Positions 35,306 to 49,242 of a stretch of 64,000 bases of DNA are shown here, piece after piece. A program made the translations under genes and the position numbers. Source of the DNA: Combretum micranthum (lineage: Eukaryota > Streptophyta > Magnoliopsida > Myrtales > Combretaceae). How positions within the stretch are numbered: the first letter of the stretch is position 1; each line of letters opens with the position of its first letter. The notes under the pieces are model-generated. The model was not told the origin of the DNA. It was given only the letters and a program-made list of their open reading frames with translations, and did not search any database. The DNA lies in assembly GCA_024138025.1 (NCBI GenBank), contig JAMXBD010000235.1, forward strand, positions 186,001 to 250,000. Reading direction: 5' to 3'.

Positions 35306-38300
35306 AAGATAAATTTATCTCAATTACTCTGATTTTGAAGTATTTTCGTACGCATTGTAAAGGGTTTTGATTTTCTTTTTTAATGGGTTCTACTAATAGG
35401 TCCTTTTTGACACGTTCTAAGGTTTTTTTTTTTTTTCTTTTATATATTTGTAAAGGATAGGTAGATTTTTGAGCTATTTATTTTTGTCGACAACCTTAAT
35501 TGAGGTGTACCATATATAAAAATGAAATGGTGGTGACCGTGCAATCCTTATATATTGTTTTCACTTGAAGCTATCTGCAATGTACTGGGATGCTTCGTTA
35601 AAATTCCTTTAACATTAATCTCCCTTTTTTCGAAGTCCAGCTGCAAGAGTAGAAAACTGGGACCAACTGACAACGTTTGAAAGATCTATGCATCTGCTCT
35701 GCTGTTCCCTGTCCCCACTCCCCACGATGAGCACGCTCGTACATCTGCACGTGATTTTCATTGCATGTAAATGTAATAAACAAATTCAAAGATTTCAGCC
35801 TTGAAATAAAAGCTTTTCAAGGCCTCCAACTCCACCCCACCTCTTCCGATCCAAAAATAAATAAATAAATAAATAAAAACCTATGGACTATTTTTTCTTG
35901 GTTTTTATTAGGGTTTTGTAACAGATCTTGAAAATATTCTAAGTTTTGTTGGGCATCCGCACACAATACATAAAAGATAAAAAAAAAATATTTAATGCTT
36001 TACTATTATTGGAAAAGGAAAGTAACTTCAAATTTACCCTAATAAATAATTTTATAAGTAATTAATTTTTATCATTTAGATACGTTGTTATTTTAAATTA
36101 ATTTACTGTGTATTTTTATTCAAATCATTTGATGTTATATAAATTATATTGACTTTTTTTAAACTATAAAAAATCACAAAAAAAAGTTGGAAATCTAAAA
36201 TACTACAATTGCACGTCTTGAAAAATATTAACGTGGGAAAAATTTTCCTCTAATACGACAACGAATCAATTTTTTAACACAAATATGTATTCATAACTAT
36301 TTTTTTGGATAATTTATGATTTAATTAGAGCCCTTCCTAGCATAGTTAATATTTTATTTGTTAATGAATCTACTCAGGCAATTAATTGACATAGAAAATA
36401 TCAGAATTGTATATTAATATAAAAGATTGACTTAAAACAATATTAAAGGAAAAAAGTTATTGGATTTTGAAATGGATGTACATGTGATATTTTAAAAGTA
36501 TGGAAGTTTATTTTTTAATGATTTTGATAGTTTTTTAGGAGTTTCACTGTAATTTACGATCTATTTTTATAAAAATATGTATTTTTCTAACATATAAATA
36601 TGAATATAAAGTACTTTAATTGTTTGGTTTGCTTACCTATCAATTCAAGCGAGTTTCCAGTGTCGTACAATGAGTGGGTTTGAAAGTTGTTCTATAATAC
36701 CATGTTAGTTCTTGAGCGAGTTTTGGAATATGTAAAAGGTGAAACACATGTTTATTCACTTTCATGTTTATCGACTTTTGTGACTAAATGTAAATAAGAT
36801 GATTTTAATTACCTATTATCAAGTAAGATCTCATTTAAAATTTACAACTCGTATTTTTCTCAAATAAAGGCATCATGGATATATGGTTTTATGAAATATA
36901 TACGGTGCTAAATAATATCTCATAAATACGATTCACATATGAGTCTTTTTAAAAGTAGCGATTCACGAAAAGTTATCAATTAAAAAGTAAATCATATTTA
37001 GATATTATTTGTGCATTGCTATTAAAATTACTTCTTTACGATGAGATTTTATATCAATATTTTAATAATTATTTTATATAATTTATATTTATATAATTTT
37101 TATTTAACGGATCAATAAACATACAACTTATTCCACGGAAAAAGGTATTAATTCTACCCTTCCAAAGAGATTTACGCCAATAGCGTTGTGCTATTTGAAA
37201 TGTTTAAAGATTGGAACAAATAGACATAAAGAGAGGGTTCGGTTGGATTTTATTTATTAGATCATCTGTGTTTTTATACAATCTGTTTCTTTATGAAATT
37301 TAACATTTGGAAAATAATCATACTTGTATCTTTATCTGATTGTATTTTCATAATTATAATAAGTATGGTGATTGAGATGTAAAAATTACGTACTTTTAGG
37401 TTGGAAAAAAGTATTTTATACATAGGTAAGGAAAAATTTAGTTGTTATTTTCAAATATTGAATAAAGTAACGATAAATAAGTCCAATTTTCTAAAAATTG
37501 TTGATTATTTATTTTTAAATAGGTATATATATAGACCTCGATATCGAGTCAACCTAACCCGAACCTCTCATGTCACAAGTCTAATGAGGGTAAGCCTGGA
37601 ACTAACCTGATTTTAAGTTTATAGCATGATCAGCAGTTGGGCCCATTTTTCTTTTTTCTTTTTAGTTTAAAAAATAACTTTTAATGGTAAAAAAATGTGA
37701 AGATAATAAAGATGAAATTTAAAATAAAAAATAAATTTTAATAAATCAATTTTTAACTAAATCTGCAATTGGACCTAAACCGGATCAAACCTTACGGGAC
37801 TCGTAACTCAAAAGTCTGAGCCAGGTCAGCGCTGTGTACTTAGATCTAGGAAAAGGGGAATCACACAAAAGTAATGCCACTGCGCGCTCCCCCCACCACC
37901 ACAACCCACCACCCCACCCCACCCACCACCACCCCCCCCCCCCCCCCCCAACCAAAAAAAAAAAAAAAAAACAAAAGTAATGCGATTCTTTGAGATGAAA
38001 TGTTTCTATGGAATCATTAATATCATCCAGAATATTATTGAAATATGTATAAAATATTTGTGTATTTATTAATTGATCAATAATTTAATTACATAAACAT
38101 AAATCACACAAAAATACTCATATAAATACTATCGCAATTTTTCCGTTAACATGCGATTCTATGACTTCTTGCAAAAATACTGATATTTTCCATTTTTAAT
38201 TAATCATGTGTTAAAAATGTGATTTTACTTTTCATTTATTGAGAATTTGGATGTATGGTAGTTTTTAAGTTGCATGTCTGTATTACCTTTCTTTTTTTTT

Positions 38301-39099
38301 CGAAAAATAAAAGTTGTATCTTTTACATGTGATTTTGCGTTAGTATTTATATAATTAAAATTATGTGATTTTTATTTGATTAATTTCCTTTTTATAATTG
38401 GTAGATGAATGTTACACCCAATATACATTAAACATACTAATACCGATTAACAAAAATATTATATATTAAAATCTAATTTTATAAATTTCTTGTATATCTA
38501 TCAGAGAGGGATTCATTTTCCTTAAACCATGGATTTCAAATTTAAAAAACAATTTTCAATTATAAAAAGGAAATAAAATGTAAAATCACGATTTGATTTA
38601 TATATAAAAACAAGTCATACGAGGGAAAGGGTAGTTTCTAGAAATCGCACCAAACACTTTTCACGTAGTATCTTAAATAAGATGACCCTTGTGATGAAAG
38701 GTAGGCGTAGCCGGGTAGGCAATACCGTTAATCTGCCGGTCTGTACGAGTCATTAAAGCATTATAGGTCCACATTGACATTTCAAGAACTTTTTTTTTTT
38801 CTTTTAAGTCTCATCGCTTTTTTTTTTTTTTTTTTTGTTAAAACCTCACCACTTTATTTTTAATTTATTGAACAAGTTCTTCGCATTTTTATACATTTAC
38901 ATAATACACTTGATAAAATTTTAAAAATACATTAAAAAAACGTAATTAGCATGGGTCTTAAGATCAAGGAACTCCAAGAAATTTAAGAAACTTTCCCATC
39001 CCTAACCTTAAAAAGCACGGTTATAGGCTCCCGCACTAATTTTTCATGAAAACTCTTTTGTCAAACAACAGAGAAGCTCGGTTGACCGTTAAACATGTT
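35306..39099. other. Intergenic DNA, no supported gene
   Basis: AT-rich. About 35590-35850 is a conspicuous less AT-rich patch with a 63-codon minus-strand frame but no recognisable domain. Around 37530-37860 are CCCGAAC/GACCTAAACCGG words like those in hAT-type noncoding repeats. A C-rich then A-rich block occupies 37887-37970. Poly(T) tracts lie near 38790-38837. Confidence 0.45.
37887..37970. repeat. C-rich tract with an 18-base C run, then an A run
   Basis: CCACC/CACCC repeats lead into C at 37932-37949, then AACC, then a run of about 19 A. The order (CCA)n, poly-C, poly-A looks like slippage of one degenerate CCA/CA tract. Confidence 0.9.
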
Positions 39100-39528
39100 G
39101 TACTAATATTTTATTCTGGGACACACACATTTCTCTCCTCTGATTCCATGGCCTATTTAATTCCAAAAACAAATGGCAGCTTTCTTTAGCTGTAGCTGCA
39201 CAAGCAAAGTTCGTTTCTTGTCTTTGACCCTTTTTGCTGATCAGCCTCCTAACAATAATTAGGCATTAATTAATAATTTATAGAAACAGAACTTTCTTCT
39301 TGTAATATTCAACTCTCTCAAAGTACAAGATCTAAACCTTGACGGAGTTTTCAACCTCATAACACCAGAAAAGGTTAAAAAATAAGGGCAAAAACCCATT
39401 GAAAAATCATCCCATCCTATCTTTCACATTTCCTCCAAAGATTTAATTTTTATCACAACCCAAGTTTTAAAATCTCAGAAAAAATAGTCTGTGTCATAAA
39501 GTTTGAATCTTTGGATTTTTTAAGAAAC
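39100..39528 (+). promoter_or_regulatory. Probable promoter and 5' leader of the pyruvate kinase gene
   Basis: Composition changes here from the AT-rich intergenic type to mixed sequence. There is a TATTTAAT TATA-like word near 39153 and pyrimidine-rich patches (TTTCTCTCCTCTG near 39130, CAACTCTCTCAAAG near 39309) as seen in plant core promoters and leaders. No transcription start can be fixed from sequence alone. Confidence 0.3.
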
Positions 39529-42500
39529 ATGGCTGGTTCAGTTTCAGGAAACTTTGCTTCTATGTGTAGTGGTGTCATTGTTAAGAGGACAAATTTCGAT
39601 TTGAAAACCAAGGGTGTTTTTGGTCCTGAATTTTTTGTTAGCAATAATGGGAAGCTGAAGGCTAAGATTAGAGGTGGTGCGAAGGCAGTTTTGCAAGTGG
39701 GTGTGGAAAAAAGTGAGAGTTCAGTGCAAAATGTAGAGAAAAGCTTGGGAGTTGATTTGGTTTCAGAAGGAGAGTTGAAAAAGAAAGGGTTTATGGGGAT
39801 GAGGAAGACAAAACTTGTGTGTACTATTGGTCCTGCATGTTGTTCATTGGAGGATTTGGAGAAGTTAGCATTGGGAGGAATGAATGTAGCTAGGCTTAAT
39901 ATGTGTCATAACACTAGGGAGTGGCATTTGGAAGTTATTAAGAAGATTAACCTGTTGAATGAAGAAAAGGGTTTTTGTGTTTCAGTGATGATTGATACTG
40001 AAGGTAGTCAGATTCATGTAGTTGATCATGGGTCTCCTTCCTCTGTCAAAGTAGAGGTGAGTTAATAAAAAATGAAAAATTAGTTGGTTATTATTATTTT
40101 TATCTTGCTTCATTTTATTTTTTGGTTTTATGATTTTGTTAGGATTTATAATTTCCATGTATGGAAACTAGTTAGCATGTTCATAGTATTTTATGTGTAA
40201 TTTTACTTTTATGACTAGAGATTTCATTTGAACTACAATTCCAACTGATTCAAAAGTTTAAGCTTGGCCATGTATGTATCGCGCAGTCAAAGTTGGGATA
40301 TCCAGCTCCAGTATGAAATCGGAATTTGGTATCGTAGTTAACTTACCTAAGAGTTTTAAGGATAAAGATAAACATGTTGGTTTGTTTCTTATTTCTAACA
40401 TGTATATATTGAGTGGGGTGACAATTTGTGTTGGAGTTTGTGTTTGAATCTTATTTTGTTTCAGATTCATGTGGTGTAAAAAGTATACAAAATTAATAAA
40501 GATTGCCCGTGTGTTTGGAATGGTTGGAAGGGTAATGAAATGAAAGAAAGTTGAAAGAAATGAAAAGAATGTTTATGTTTGGATAAATTTATAAGGGTGG
40601 AAATCAACTGATTTCAAGGAAAATGGAATGGAGGTTGCAGCCCTCTAATTTCTCTCCAAATCTGGCGTGAAAGCAAGGGAAACGAGGGGAAATTAATTAT
40701 GGATCTGATTGGATGGTTTGTTTTTCATTTATATCTGTATCAAAATGATATGGGTAAATATGTTCGATTTGCATCAATATTTTATCCATATTTGATCTTT
40801 TCATGAGAAATGTCAATTTTTTTTATTTTTATTTATTTCTTGATAAATAATTTATTAGAAAAAAAGTTTAAAAAAAGTGTGTGCATTTATTGGGAAAAAA
40901 CTAGTCAAACAGTAATTACTAAAATACCTTTAAAAATAAAAAGCGGAAACCAGTTGAAAGATCAAGCCATTCTATTACTTTTGTTTTCCCCTTGTCTCCT
41001 TCGTTTTCCGCCCTTTATATGAAAGCTTCTTATTTCATTTCTTTTTATCAGCTTTCTATAGCTATCCACCCTTGAAAAATTTGCCACACAGTGTACAAGT
41101 ACTGAGAGCATATTGCTGTCATGCTTATTAGTAACATAATCCTTTTGGAATTGCCAACAGTAATTTATTGGATGGTAATGGTTCTCTATTGCTCTGGTGC
41201 ATCAGGAAGGGTCTATCTGGTTATTCACTGCCACGAAATTTGGTGGCTCACGGCCTTTCACAGTTCAAGCAAATTACACTGGTTTTTCTGAAGGTAGTAG
41301 GTTGCAATAGCATTATATTGTATATAAAGTTATGTAGTTAATGTTTTTGTTTCTCTAAGTGAAAATAAATTTGGCAGGGATTGAGGTTGGTGATGAACTT
41401 GTCATTGATGGTGGAATGGCAACTTTCAAAGTGACTGAAAAGAATGGAAATGATCTGCAATGTAAATGCACAGATCCTGGTCTCTTCCTACCTCGGGCGA
41501 AATTCAGCTTTTGGAGAAATGGAAATCATGTTGCGAGAAATTATGAGTTGCCTACTTTATCTACAAAGGTGAACTGCTTATGCCCGTCTCTGTGGATTCA
41601 TATCATTCAGCTTTTGCATAATCTCTGGGAAATTACCTTCCTTTTTTTAGTTTCAATAGGGATACCATCAACAGGAAGTTGCGTTTCTTGCATATAGAAA
41701 CAAAACAAGAGCAATGCCTTAGTATTATTTATCTTTACTTTTCTGCAGTTCCTCGAAATGTTACTTTCTGGATCAGTAGTTGAGAACTGCTGAACAGCAG
41801 CCAACCAAACTGATGTGAGATAACTGGATGCTTTTACTGAGAATGCTGATTTTTGCAGTTCTATAATGAATAAAAAGGATGATCTCTAGATGATCTTTCT
41901 TTATAAATAAATTGCGGCACTGCCACAACAAAATCTGGCTTATGTTATATTCTGTTACCAATCACTTTGCCTTCCTGCACCAATAGATGATCTTTTGTCT
42001 TCACAGTCTTCACACAGTATATCCATCCTTTTATTGACATCGTTAAAATTTGATACCAGTAATTTCTTTCAGCGATCCTGATTTCAATTGTTCTGATCTC
42101 TTATTATTGGCAGGACTGGGCAGACATTGACGTTGGAATCTCTGAAGGGGTAGATTTTATAGCAATGTCATTTGTGAATGATGCCAAGGCAGTTGTCAAT
42201 CTAAAGGACTACATATCCAAAAAATCATCTAAGTAAGAAAACTTACCTTATTTCTATGTTCGTTATATATTTGCAAGTTACTTTGTCAGTTAAGGGGTAT
42301 TGTGAAGCAGGCGAGTTAATTGTCTTTATGAATTACTTGGAGAGTCCATATAGCCTTTTTGATATGCAGCCATCAAACTGAACAAATACAAAATTTGAGG
42401 TTGAAATGCCTAATGTAGAGAAAGATAGTAAAGAATTGAAAGAGATTGCCCTCTTGAATTCTACAGTACTGATGCTTTCTCCATGTCTGCATAATTTGTT

Positions 42501-44573
42501 TTATGTTATATAGAACATATGTTACCAGAATGCACAACATCTAGCAAAAAGCAAAAGCAGGAAGCATGGCATTTTTGTTTTCTTGTGCCATGAAGTTCTA
42601 ACTGATTTAGCATGCTTCTACAAGCTTTTTAAGGTTGAATCCAAATAAGGTTCCTTGTTTCTAATATTCAGGCCTATCAAAGTACTGGCAAAGATTGAGA
42701 GCCTTGAGTCTCTTCATAATTTGGGAGAAATTGTTAAGGCTTCCGATGGAATTATGATAGCCAGGGAGATCTTGGAGTTGATATCCCTCTTGAACAAATT
42801 CCAACAGTCCAAGAGGAAATAACTAATGTTTGCCGGCAAATGAGTAAGCCAGTGATTGTAGCTTCTCAGCTTCTTGAGTCCATGGTAGAATATCCGACAC
42901 CAACCCGTGCTGAGGTACCAAAAATTTCATCTCCGCTTAACAACTATTGAACTTAGTTTTATAACATACTTTAAAGTTTATGCTTGTTTCACTTGTGGCT
43001 GGTTCTTTACCTGAAACCCATAAAATAGGCGACTTTTGAAATGAGAGTAAAAACCCCTTAGCTAGCTAATCTAAAAGTTTAAGCAATAGATGGATGTGGG
43101 CTTTACTTATTACTTAATAATAATTAATATAGGATAATATAAACTTTATTTTTCAAAAAGCAAGTATTATTCACTTATAGTTCTGGTTACTGGTTCTTTT
43201 CTTGCTGACAATGTTTGGTTCATTATTGAAAGAGTTGCTTTATTGGTTCTTGCTCCAACCATCATGTTAATGTTTCTGGTTCCATTAGGTCGCAGATGTT
43301 TCTGAAGCAGTTAGACAATATGCAGATGCTTTAATGTTGTCAGGTGAGTCAGCTATAGGGCAATATGGAGAGAAAGCTCTTACTGTTTTACAAATGGCCA
43401 GCAACCGCATGGAATCATGGAGCCGAGCAGAGAACCGGCAAAGTGCTCTCCATCATATCCCATTAGGTGTATCACTGCCTGATCGCATAGCTGAACAGAT
43501 TTGTAACTGTGCAGCTGAAATGGGTAAATAAGTTCACCTTCCTTTATATTAACAAGTTCAGAACTCAAAGGAGCTCGGAAAATGGCCTCAAATTAATAAG
43601 TCATTATTTCAATAATTAAGATGGTTGGAGGGTTCATGATCTATGATGTTAAGTTAGAGGAGGGGAGGGGGAAGAAAAAGGAAGGCAATATCGATTTAAC
43701 TTAAAATGCATTAGGAGTGCATTGCTATGTATAATAAAACTTTTCCTAGCATCCACAAGTTTAACTTTTAGATCAGTTTATAGTCTGTCTCAATGCAGTA
43801 GGAATAGTTAAATGAGTTTCTAAAGTGATTATGCCATATTCATCATTTATGATCTAAAAGTTAAATAGTATGTCTCAATGCAGTAGAAGTAGTTGAACGA
43901 GTCCTAAAGTGAGTATGCCATATTTGTCATTTGGTTGGAATAGTTAAATTAGTCTCTAAACTGAGTATACTATTGATTTATTGTTGATGTTTAGGCAAGG
44001 AGATAAACATGTCATGAGTCAGTTTGGACAAACTTTGACTTCTAGGGACATTGGCACAATAGAATTCGAAGATTATGGTTATTTAGTAGATAAATTTCCT
44101 GCATTTTTAAAATCAAAATGTACAAGGCGACCTTTTTTGTTTTCATTAATGATTAGGAGCAATGAGCTATTATTTCTTAAAAGGACCAGGATTACAAAGT
44201 ATTTCCAGCAATGTAACAACTACATGCCATTTTGCCCTTTGCAGCTAACAACCTTGGTGTAGATGCTGTCTTTGTGTACACAAAATATGGTCATATGGCA
44301 TCCCTGCTTTCACGAAACCGACCAAACTCTCCCATTTTTGCATTTACAAATGACAATAGCACCCGGATGTCTCTGAACTTGCTGTGGGGTGTTGTCCCCC
44401 TATTCATCAGTTTAACAGATGACATGGAAGCTAATATCGCAAAATCAATTGATCTTATGAAAACTAAAGGTATGGTAAGAGAAGGAGATGTTGTTTTGGT
44501 AGTCTCGGATGTCGATTCATCTTCTGCAATCTCCAGTGCTTTCCAGTCAATCCAGGTGAAGACAATATCGTAA
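39529..44573 (+). CDS. Plastid-type pyruvate kinase (alpha-like), 7 exons, 1-bp frameshift
   Basis: Pyruvate kinase converts phosphoenolpyruvate and ADP to pyruvate and ATP, the last step of glycolysis; plastid forms feed fatty-acid synthesis. Exons: 39529-40056, 41206-41293, 41378-41568, 42114-42232, 42672-42914, 43289-43523, 44245-44573. All introns are GT-AG and phases agree, giving about 577 residues, close to the family length. The first roughly 90 residues (MAGSVSGNF...) are basic and Ser-rich, like a transit peptide. Motifs: [20 protein letters not shown] (cytosolic forms usually have Ser in place of Cys), [18 protein letters not shown] with the catalytic Lys, [17 protein letters not shown] and [14 protein letters not shown] and DTEGS are features of the plastid alpha subclass (PKP1/PKP4-like). 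In exon 5, GCCAGGGAGAT replaces the expected GCC AGG GGA GAT, so one G is missing in ARGDLG and the frame is lost. It is either a pseudogene/null allele or a homopolymer sequence error. Every other exon is intact, which favours error or a young lesion. ATG at 39529 is the first in frame. Confidence 0.9.
40057..41205 (+). other. Intron 1 of the pyruvate kinase gene, carrying a MITE
   Basis: 1149 bp, donor GAG|GTGAGT, acceptor CATCAG|GAA. It is much longer than most other introns of this gene, mostly through inserted repeats: the Tourist-like copy at 40701-40912 and a GGAATGG/GAAATGA-rich segment at about 40505-40690. Confidence 0.8.
40701..40912. mobile_element. Tourist-like MITE in pyruvate kinase intron 1
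   Basis: It aligns along its length with the clean copy at 52398-52629, sharing 'tttttcatttatatctgtat', 'gatttgcat', 'tttgatcttttcatgaga' (ttgataaga in the other) and 'atttcttgataaataattt'. The ends GGATCTGATTGG and GTCAAACAG are decayed versions of GGGTCTGTTTGG and CAAACAGACCC. It lies in the sense intron away from splice sites and probably does not disturb splicing. Confidence 0.6.
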
Positions 44574-47500
44574 GTGGTTTATCACATTAGGAATATCCTT
44601 AGAGTGCAATAATTTGATAGATAGATAAACAGTACAATGATAGATTAGATGAGGTTGAAACAGCATCCGAATTGATTTGGTGAACGAAGAGTTGCGCTTT
44701 TCGACTTAAGGAGATTGAAGAAGAAATCTAGTGTGGCAATGATGATAGTTGTAGAAGTGATGGTATTGAGTGAAAGTTTAAATCACAAATGTTGCATGAA
44801 TATTCTTTTTCTTTGCTGGTACAGATTGTACCACGGATTGCTTTAAATTTTAGCTGTTTGTTTTGACTTATATTGCACTTAGTGTTACTCAATAATTACA
44901 ATCATGCTTACATTTACTCTTTCATATGCACGATTGCTTAAGGATTAGAGCTGATATCTGGATAATACATACTCAAACTCAATCAAAGTTCAATCAAAAG
45001 CCTAACCAAATTTTCTTTTCTGTTTTCCCTTTTGTCCATCATCAATAACTTTGTCCTTGATTAGTGATCTACCCACCCACAGAGCCAACTAACAATCTTT
45101 GATCATGACCAATGACTTTTTTATTGACCAGCAACTAGTAAATCCACTCACTCAACCAACAAAGTCGTTCTGTAACTTTGAACCTCGACTCGACCCAACT
45201 AAAAAATATCCAACACATAGTGTCACAAACACTCTCCACTATTTTCCAACCCTGATCTTGTCCCTCCCTCCCCCACCTGGCAACCCACCTCTCTGGGTTG
45301 TCGGTGATCTGGAATGACCTAACCTTATGTATATGGCACCCACCATCACCCTTCCTATCCACTCTGCAACTGTGAGCTCCCCTACTCACCAACATCATTT
45401 CCCTCTCTAACATTAATCTTATGCTCCTCTTAATCAACACGTTCCTTCACCTTACATCTCTTTGGAAGCCACCTATGCATCAACGATCTCATCTATTAAC
45501 GTTGCAAGTGTAGTCCCCATAAAATTGAAGGCTATTAAATATTATGTATGACTCTCTTTCGTAACCTCTTTTCTTAAGTTGAGACATATTTTTACTGCTC
45601 TGTTGATGGCACCATACTAGCCCCTATTTCATGAAGCTAATCTTACTCTTGGAGGGTTTTATAGAGATGAAGAATGTGGGTAACTCAAGCATGTAAGATT
45701 ATGAGAATTAAAGTCAACCGTTGTGTCGGTTGTTTCCAATCAATTTCTTGGTTTGAGCATTATGTGCTCTGTTTCCTAAGATGTTGGTCAACAAACGATG
45801 AAAACAAAGGATCATCAATGGATAGCTTTTGAATAACCCGCCTAAGCTTGTTGCCTTGTTGAAGGTGATTGAAGAGGAATGGAATAACTATTCTTCTTAT
45901 AATATACATCTGTACCTTGTTCACTTGCAAAATGAATCTGAAATATTTATTCATAGTAAAAGCCTAAAAGGAATAATTGACACCACTTGGTAAGTTTTTT
46001 TTTTTTTTTTTTAAATTTCCTCTCTATTCCCTTTCCGATGCAAATAAAAAACAAAAGGTACTATTTTAATCCCAATAATAACTTTTTATTCATTTAAAAT
46101 AATCAAATAGGAATTTAATGGTACTTTTAGTTATATTTTCACTTTAATACTGCAATTAATAAATTGAAGTAAATATTGAAATATATATTCTCAGTTGTAA
46201 AACTTTACATGAAGTCAATGGTAGAATGCATCATTTCTAGTCTATTACTAATAATAATATTTCAAGGTATAACTTTTCTAATTCTTACTCATTCTCTATG
46301 ACTAAGTAGACAGGTCCTAAGGAAAATAACTCCTCTCTATTTAATTGCTATTATTCACTATGGCATGCACACACATGTAGTGCTTTTTTGGATACCAATT
46401 ATGAGATGGTAAATATGTAATTTAAGTATTTGAAATAGTGATTAGGGTTTCTATTATAAGGTTAAATCATATGAGAGAGTCAAAGAGTACAAATTAGCAT
46501 TGAAAACTTCATAAAAGGCAGAACATTGCAATAATGCCTCTTATGGGAAACATCAACATTTATGATATGTTAATGGAAGAAAGACTTTTGTTTTAGTCTT
46601 TTCTTTTTTTGGGGCTCTAGGTCACTGAGGCCCATAGGAGGGACATGGTAACTATCTTGGAGTCATGGGCTGACCTCGGGATGGCCATGGGTCAAATTTG
46701 ACTTGCCCATGTATTCACTACTTTCAGTCATGGATCTCTCATTACCCTTATGTTAATGACAATTTGATTCACTTACTCATGATCTTAACTCCTTCATCCC
46801 TTTATGCTTAATGTATCACATATGCAAAAAAATCTTGTCATTCAGTCCTTCAATTTTATCATCAATTTTGTGATACTTAATGTGTGTATAGTCCCACATA
46901 AATTGTAGAAGTAGATTTATATTGGTTTATAAGGCTGTGTAATGAATACTATGTTAATACTAGTTAAGAGTTTTTGTGTCAAGTGATTGAAAGAGGTTCA
47001 TTGGTGTTAATTAATTTGGATGTTGACTGGCTTTATCTAATAAATGATTTGGCATATCGAAAAAAGGGACAGGTAGGCCTAATTATAAGTTTCAACAATA
47101 AGGACATCACATGTGTATACTCCCATATGGATTATGGGAGAAAATTTGTATTATTTGTAGATTAGGTAGTGAATACCATATAGAAACATTTGGGTCAAGT
47201 AGTTGAAAAGAAAGTCTATTAGTATCTATTAACTGCTTTTAGCTTGGGGTGTTATAAGTTCAATGATTCATATGTGGATCTACCTAAAAAGTTTCTTGCT
47301 TTCTTTCCTAGAGAATCTCATGAGGTTGTCTAATATCTCAACTTTAGTATAGTACAAGTAAGACTTCAAATGTAGCTAGATTCACTAATTTGGCTTTATA
47401 TGTTGGTTTTGATCACATCTTATAAGTAATAGCAAATCTCTACCCATGTGTTTGCATGAAGGATGTTATTGCTTAGATTTGGCCTTAAAATGTGTTGACA

Positions 47501-48759
47501 TTAGTTGACACATAGTTTTTAATGAATATAGCTTTCCCATAATACTCTCACCTCATTCACCAATGATAAACCAAGGTATCTCAATCATCCTTTCTTCTAA
47601 CCTTTACCATTCCTTAACTCCTGCACCACCCTTGAAACCTAGAATCTCCTCTTTATTGTGATCTCCTATCCTCCCCTAACTCAAATCTTATCAATCTACC
47701 AACTCATAGACATCATGTTTAATTGATTCCAACCTTTTGTGTGATTTGCTTTTATTTGTCTTGTCATTAAACCACTTGTAAGCAATGCAAAAGTGCATTT
47801 GTGCTAAAACACTTCACTAATCATCCTTTGTTGCTTATCATCTCACCCATGTATCTCTCATGTCGAGTTTTCACCTTCATCATCTTTTCTAGTTTCTTCC
47901 TTTCATTTAGCCAACTTTGAACTCTTACCATCTTTCCTTTACTCTTGTCCACCTAAAAACACTTAATCGATGCTCTCTTACTATAAAGTGAGCATTATAA
48001 TTCGAAGTTCTTCTTAATCATCACACTTAAAGCTTCTCCTTTAAGCTAATTCTCTATACAAAAGGCCAATGTGAACTCATTTGGTTTATTGTCGTGAGGG
48101 ATTTCTTCCTCAAAAACAAAACCTAAATCATCTTCCCTCTCAATCTTATTAAAATTTCATTAGCAGCTAACAAAATATTACATTAAGTACAAAGCTAAGG
48201 AAATTTCAAAGCTTGAGTTATTTGCTCGGACTTCTCTAGCAAGAAAAATTTTAACTATATTGAGACATCCGGTCATATTTTCAAAACTACAACCATTTTT
48301 TTTGTTTGAGTTCATTTACACTCAACTATATAAAATGCTTTGTATCTTATTATTAACCTTGGAAAGACACTTAGTCTTAGCTTAAACTGACATGATTCAA
48401 GGATAATCAAATAAGACTCAAGTATAATCAAATCATACTCAAGCAGTTTACAGATCAAACTTTGTTGAATACAAACTCAAATACAAGTAATTGGACTATC
48501 AATATTATTATGGACAAACATAAGTTTTGAGACATACCCTTAAGTCCCAACTTTTATGCTATTATATTCCTTTAATTATCCTTTAAATTAAAGGGACCTC
48601 TTTCATCTATTTAATAGGCTTATCTATTTTAATGAATTTTATAATGGTTATCGTTATATTTTGTATCTGATTTTTTTTTTAATTTTTGCAATTAATTTCT
48701 TGAAGTTTAAATGTGTCAATTTAGTACCTAAACTTTTATCTATTTTTACAATTAAATAT
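44574..48759. other. Intergenic DNA downstream of pyruvate kinase
   Basis: The start should hold the 3' UTR: AATAATTT at about 44609 is a possible polyadenylation signal. Further on there is no recognisable gene. Frames at 45099-45317 (+) and 45135-45440 (-) overlap on opposite strands and neither has a domain or splice partner. Around 46970-47230 two related stretches repeat 'gtgtcaagtgattgaaag' and 'gggtcaagtagttgaaaag' words, an old tandem duplication of about 200 bp. Confidence 0.45.
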
Positions 48760-49200
48760 CTAAATGAAATAGCCATGAATTCCTTATATTGTATACTAAT
48801 ATGTTATTGGAATGATAAATATATATATGTGTATGCTTAGTAATATAATTAAGGAATGCATTATTTTATATATGATTAGTATTATGAATTAATATTATTG
48901 TTGGATGTTTATAAATGTTTGTAAAGTATAATAAATGTGTGTGTCTTTTTGCAAGTTAATATGCATATGTTATGATTAGAATTTAATTAAATTGCTTTTG
49001 AATTTGTCTAAAACATGACAGAATTTTTGGCTAAATTTAGACCCACTTTTTGAGCTCAAATTTAATCCAAATGCATTTGAAATTTTCCCAAATTAGACCT
49101 AGGACAAATATACCCCTAATGACAATTGTTGGATGAGTATTGGCTTGATTTTGAGCAAATTAAGACCTCTTTTTGGCAGCCTCAAATTGTCATACGAATT

Positions 49201-49242
49201 TCTTTCCTTCTTTCTTCTTTCTTTCTTTCTTTCTTTCTTCCT
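49201..49242. repeat. (CTTT)n microsatellite
   Basis: TTTCTTTCTTTCTTTC runs with small interruptions, pyrimidine-only on the + strand. Confidence 0.8.

Noticed and set aside
37401..37610. 69-codon frame leading into CCCGAAC words
   Set aside because: The sequence resembles the noncoding ends of hAT-like repeats, but I could not find paired ends or a target duplication, so it was not called as an element either.
43981..44262. 93-codon frame between pyruvate kinase exons 6 and 7
   Set aside because: It lies in intron 6. The junction ATG G|CT AAC AAC CTT is well supported by the protein family, so this frame is intronic noise.
45099..45440. Frames on both strands downstream of pyruvate kinase
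   Set aside because: No motif and no exon partners; composition is Pro/Thr-rich from CCA/ACC words.
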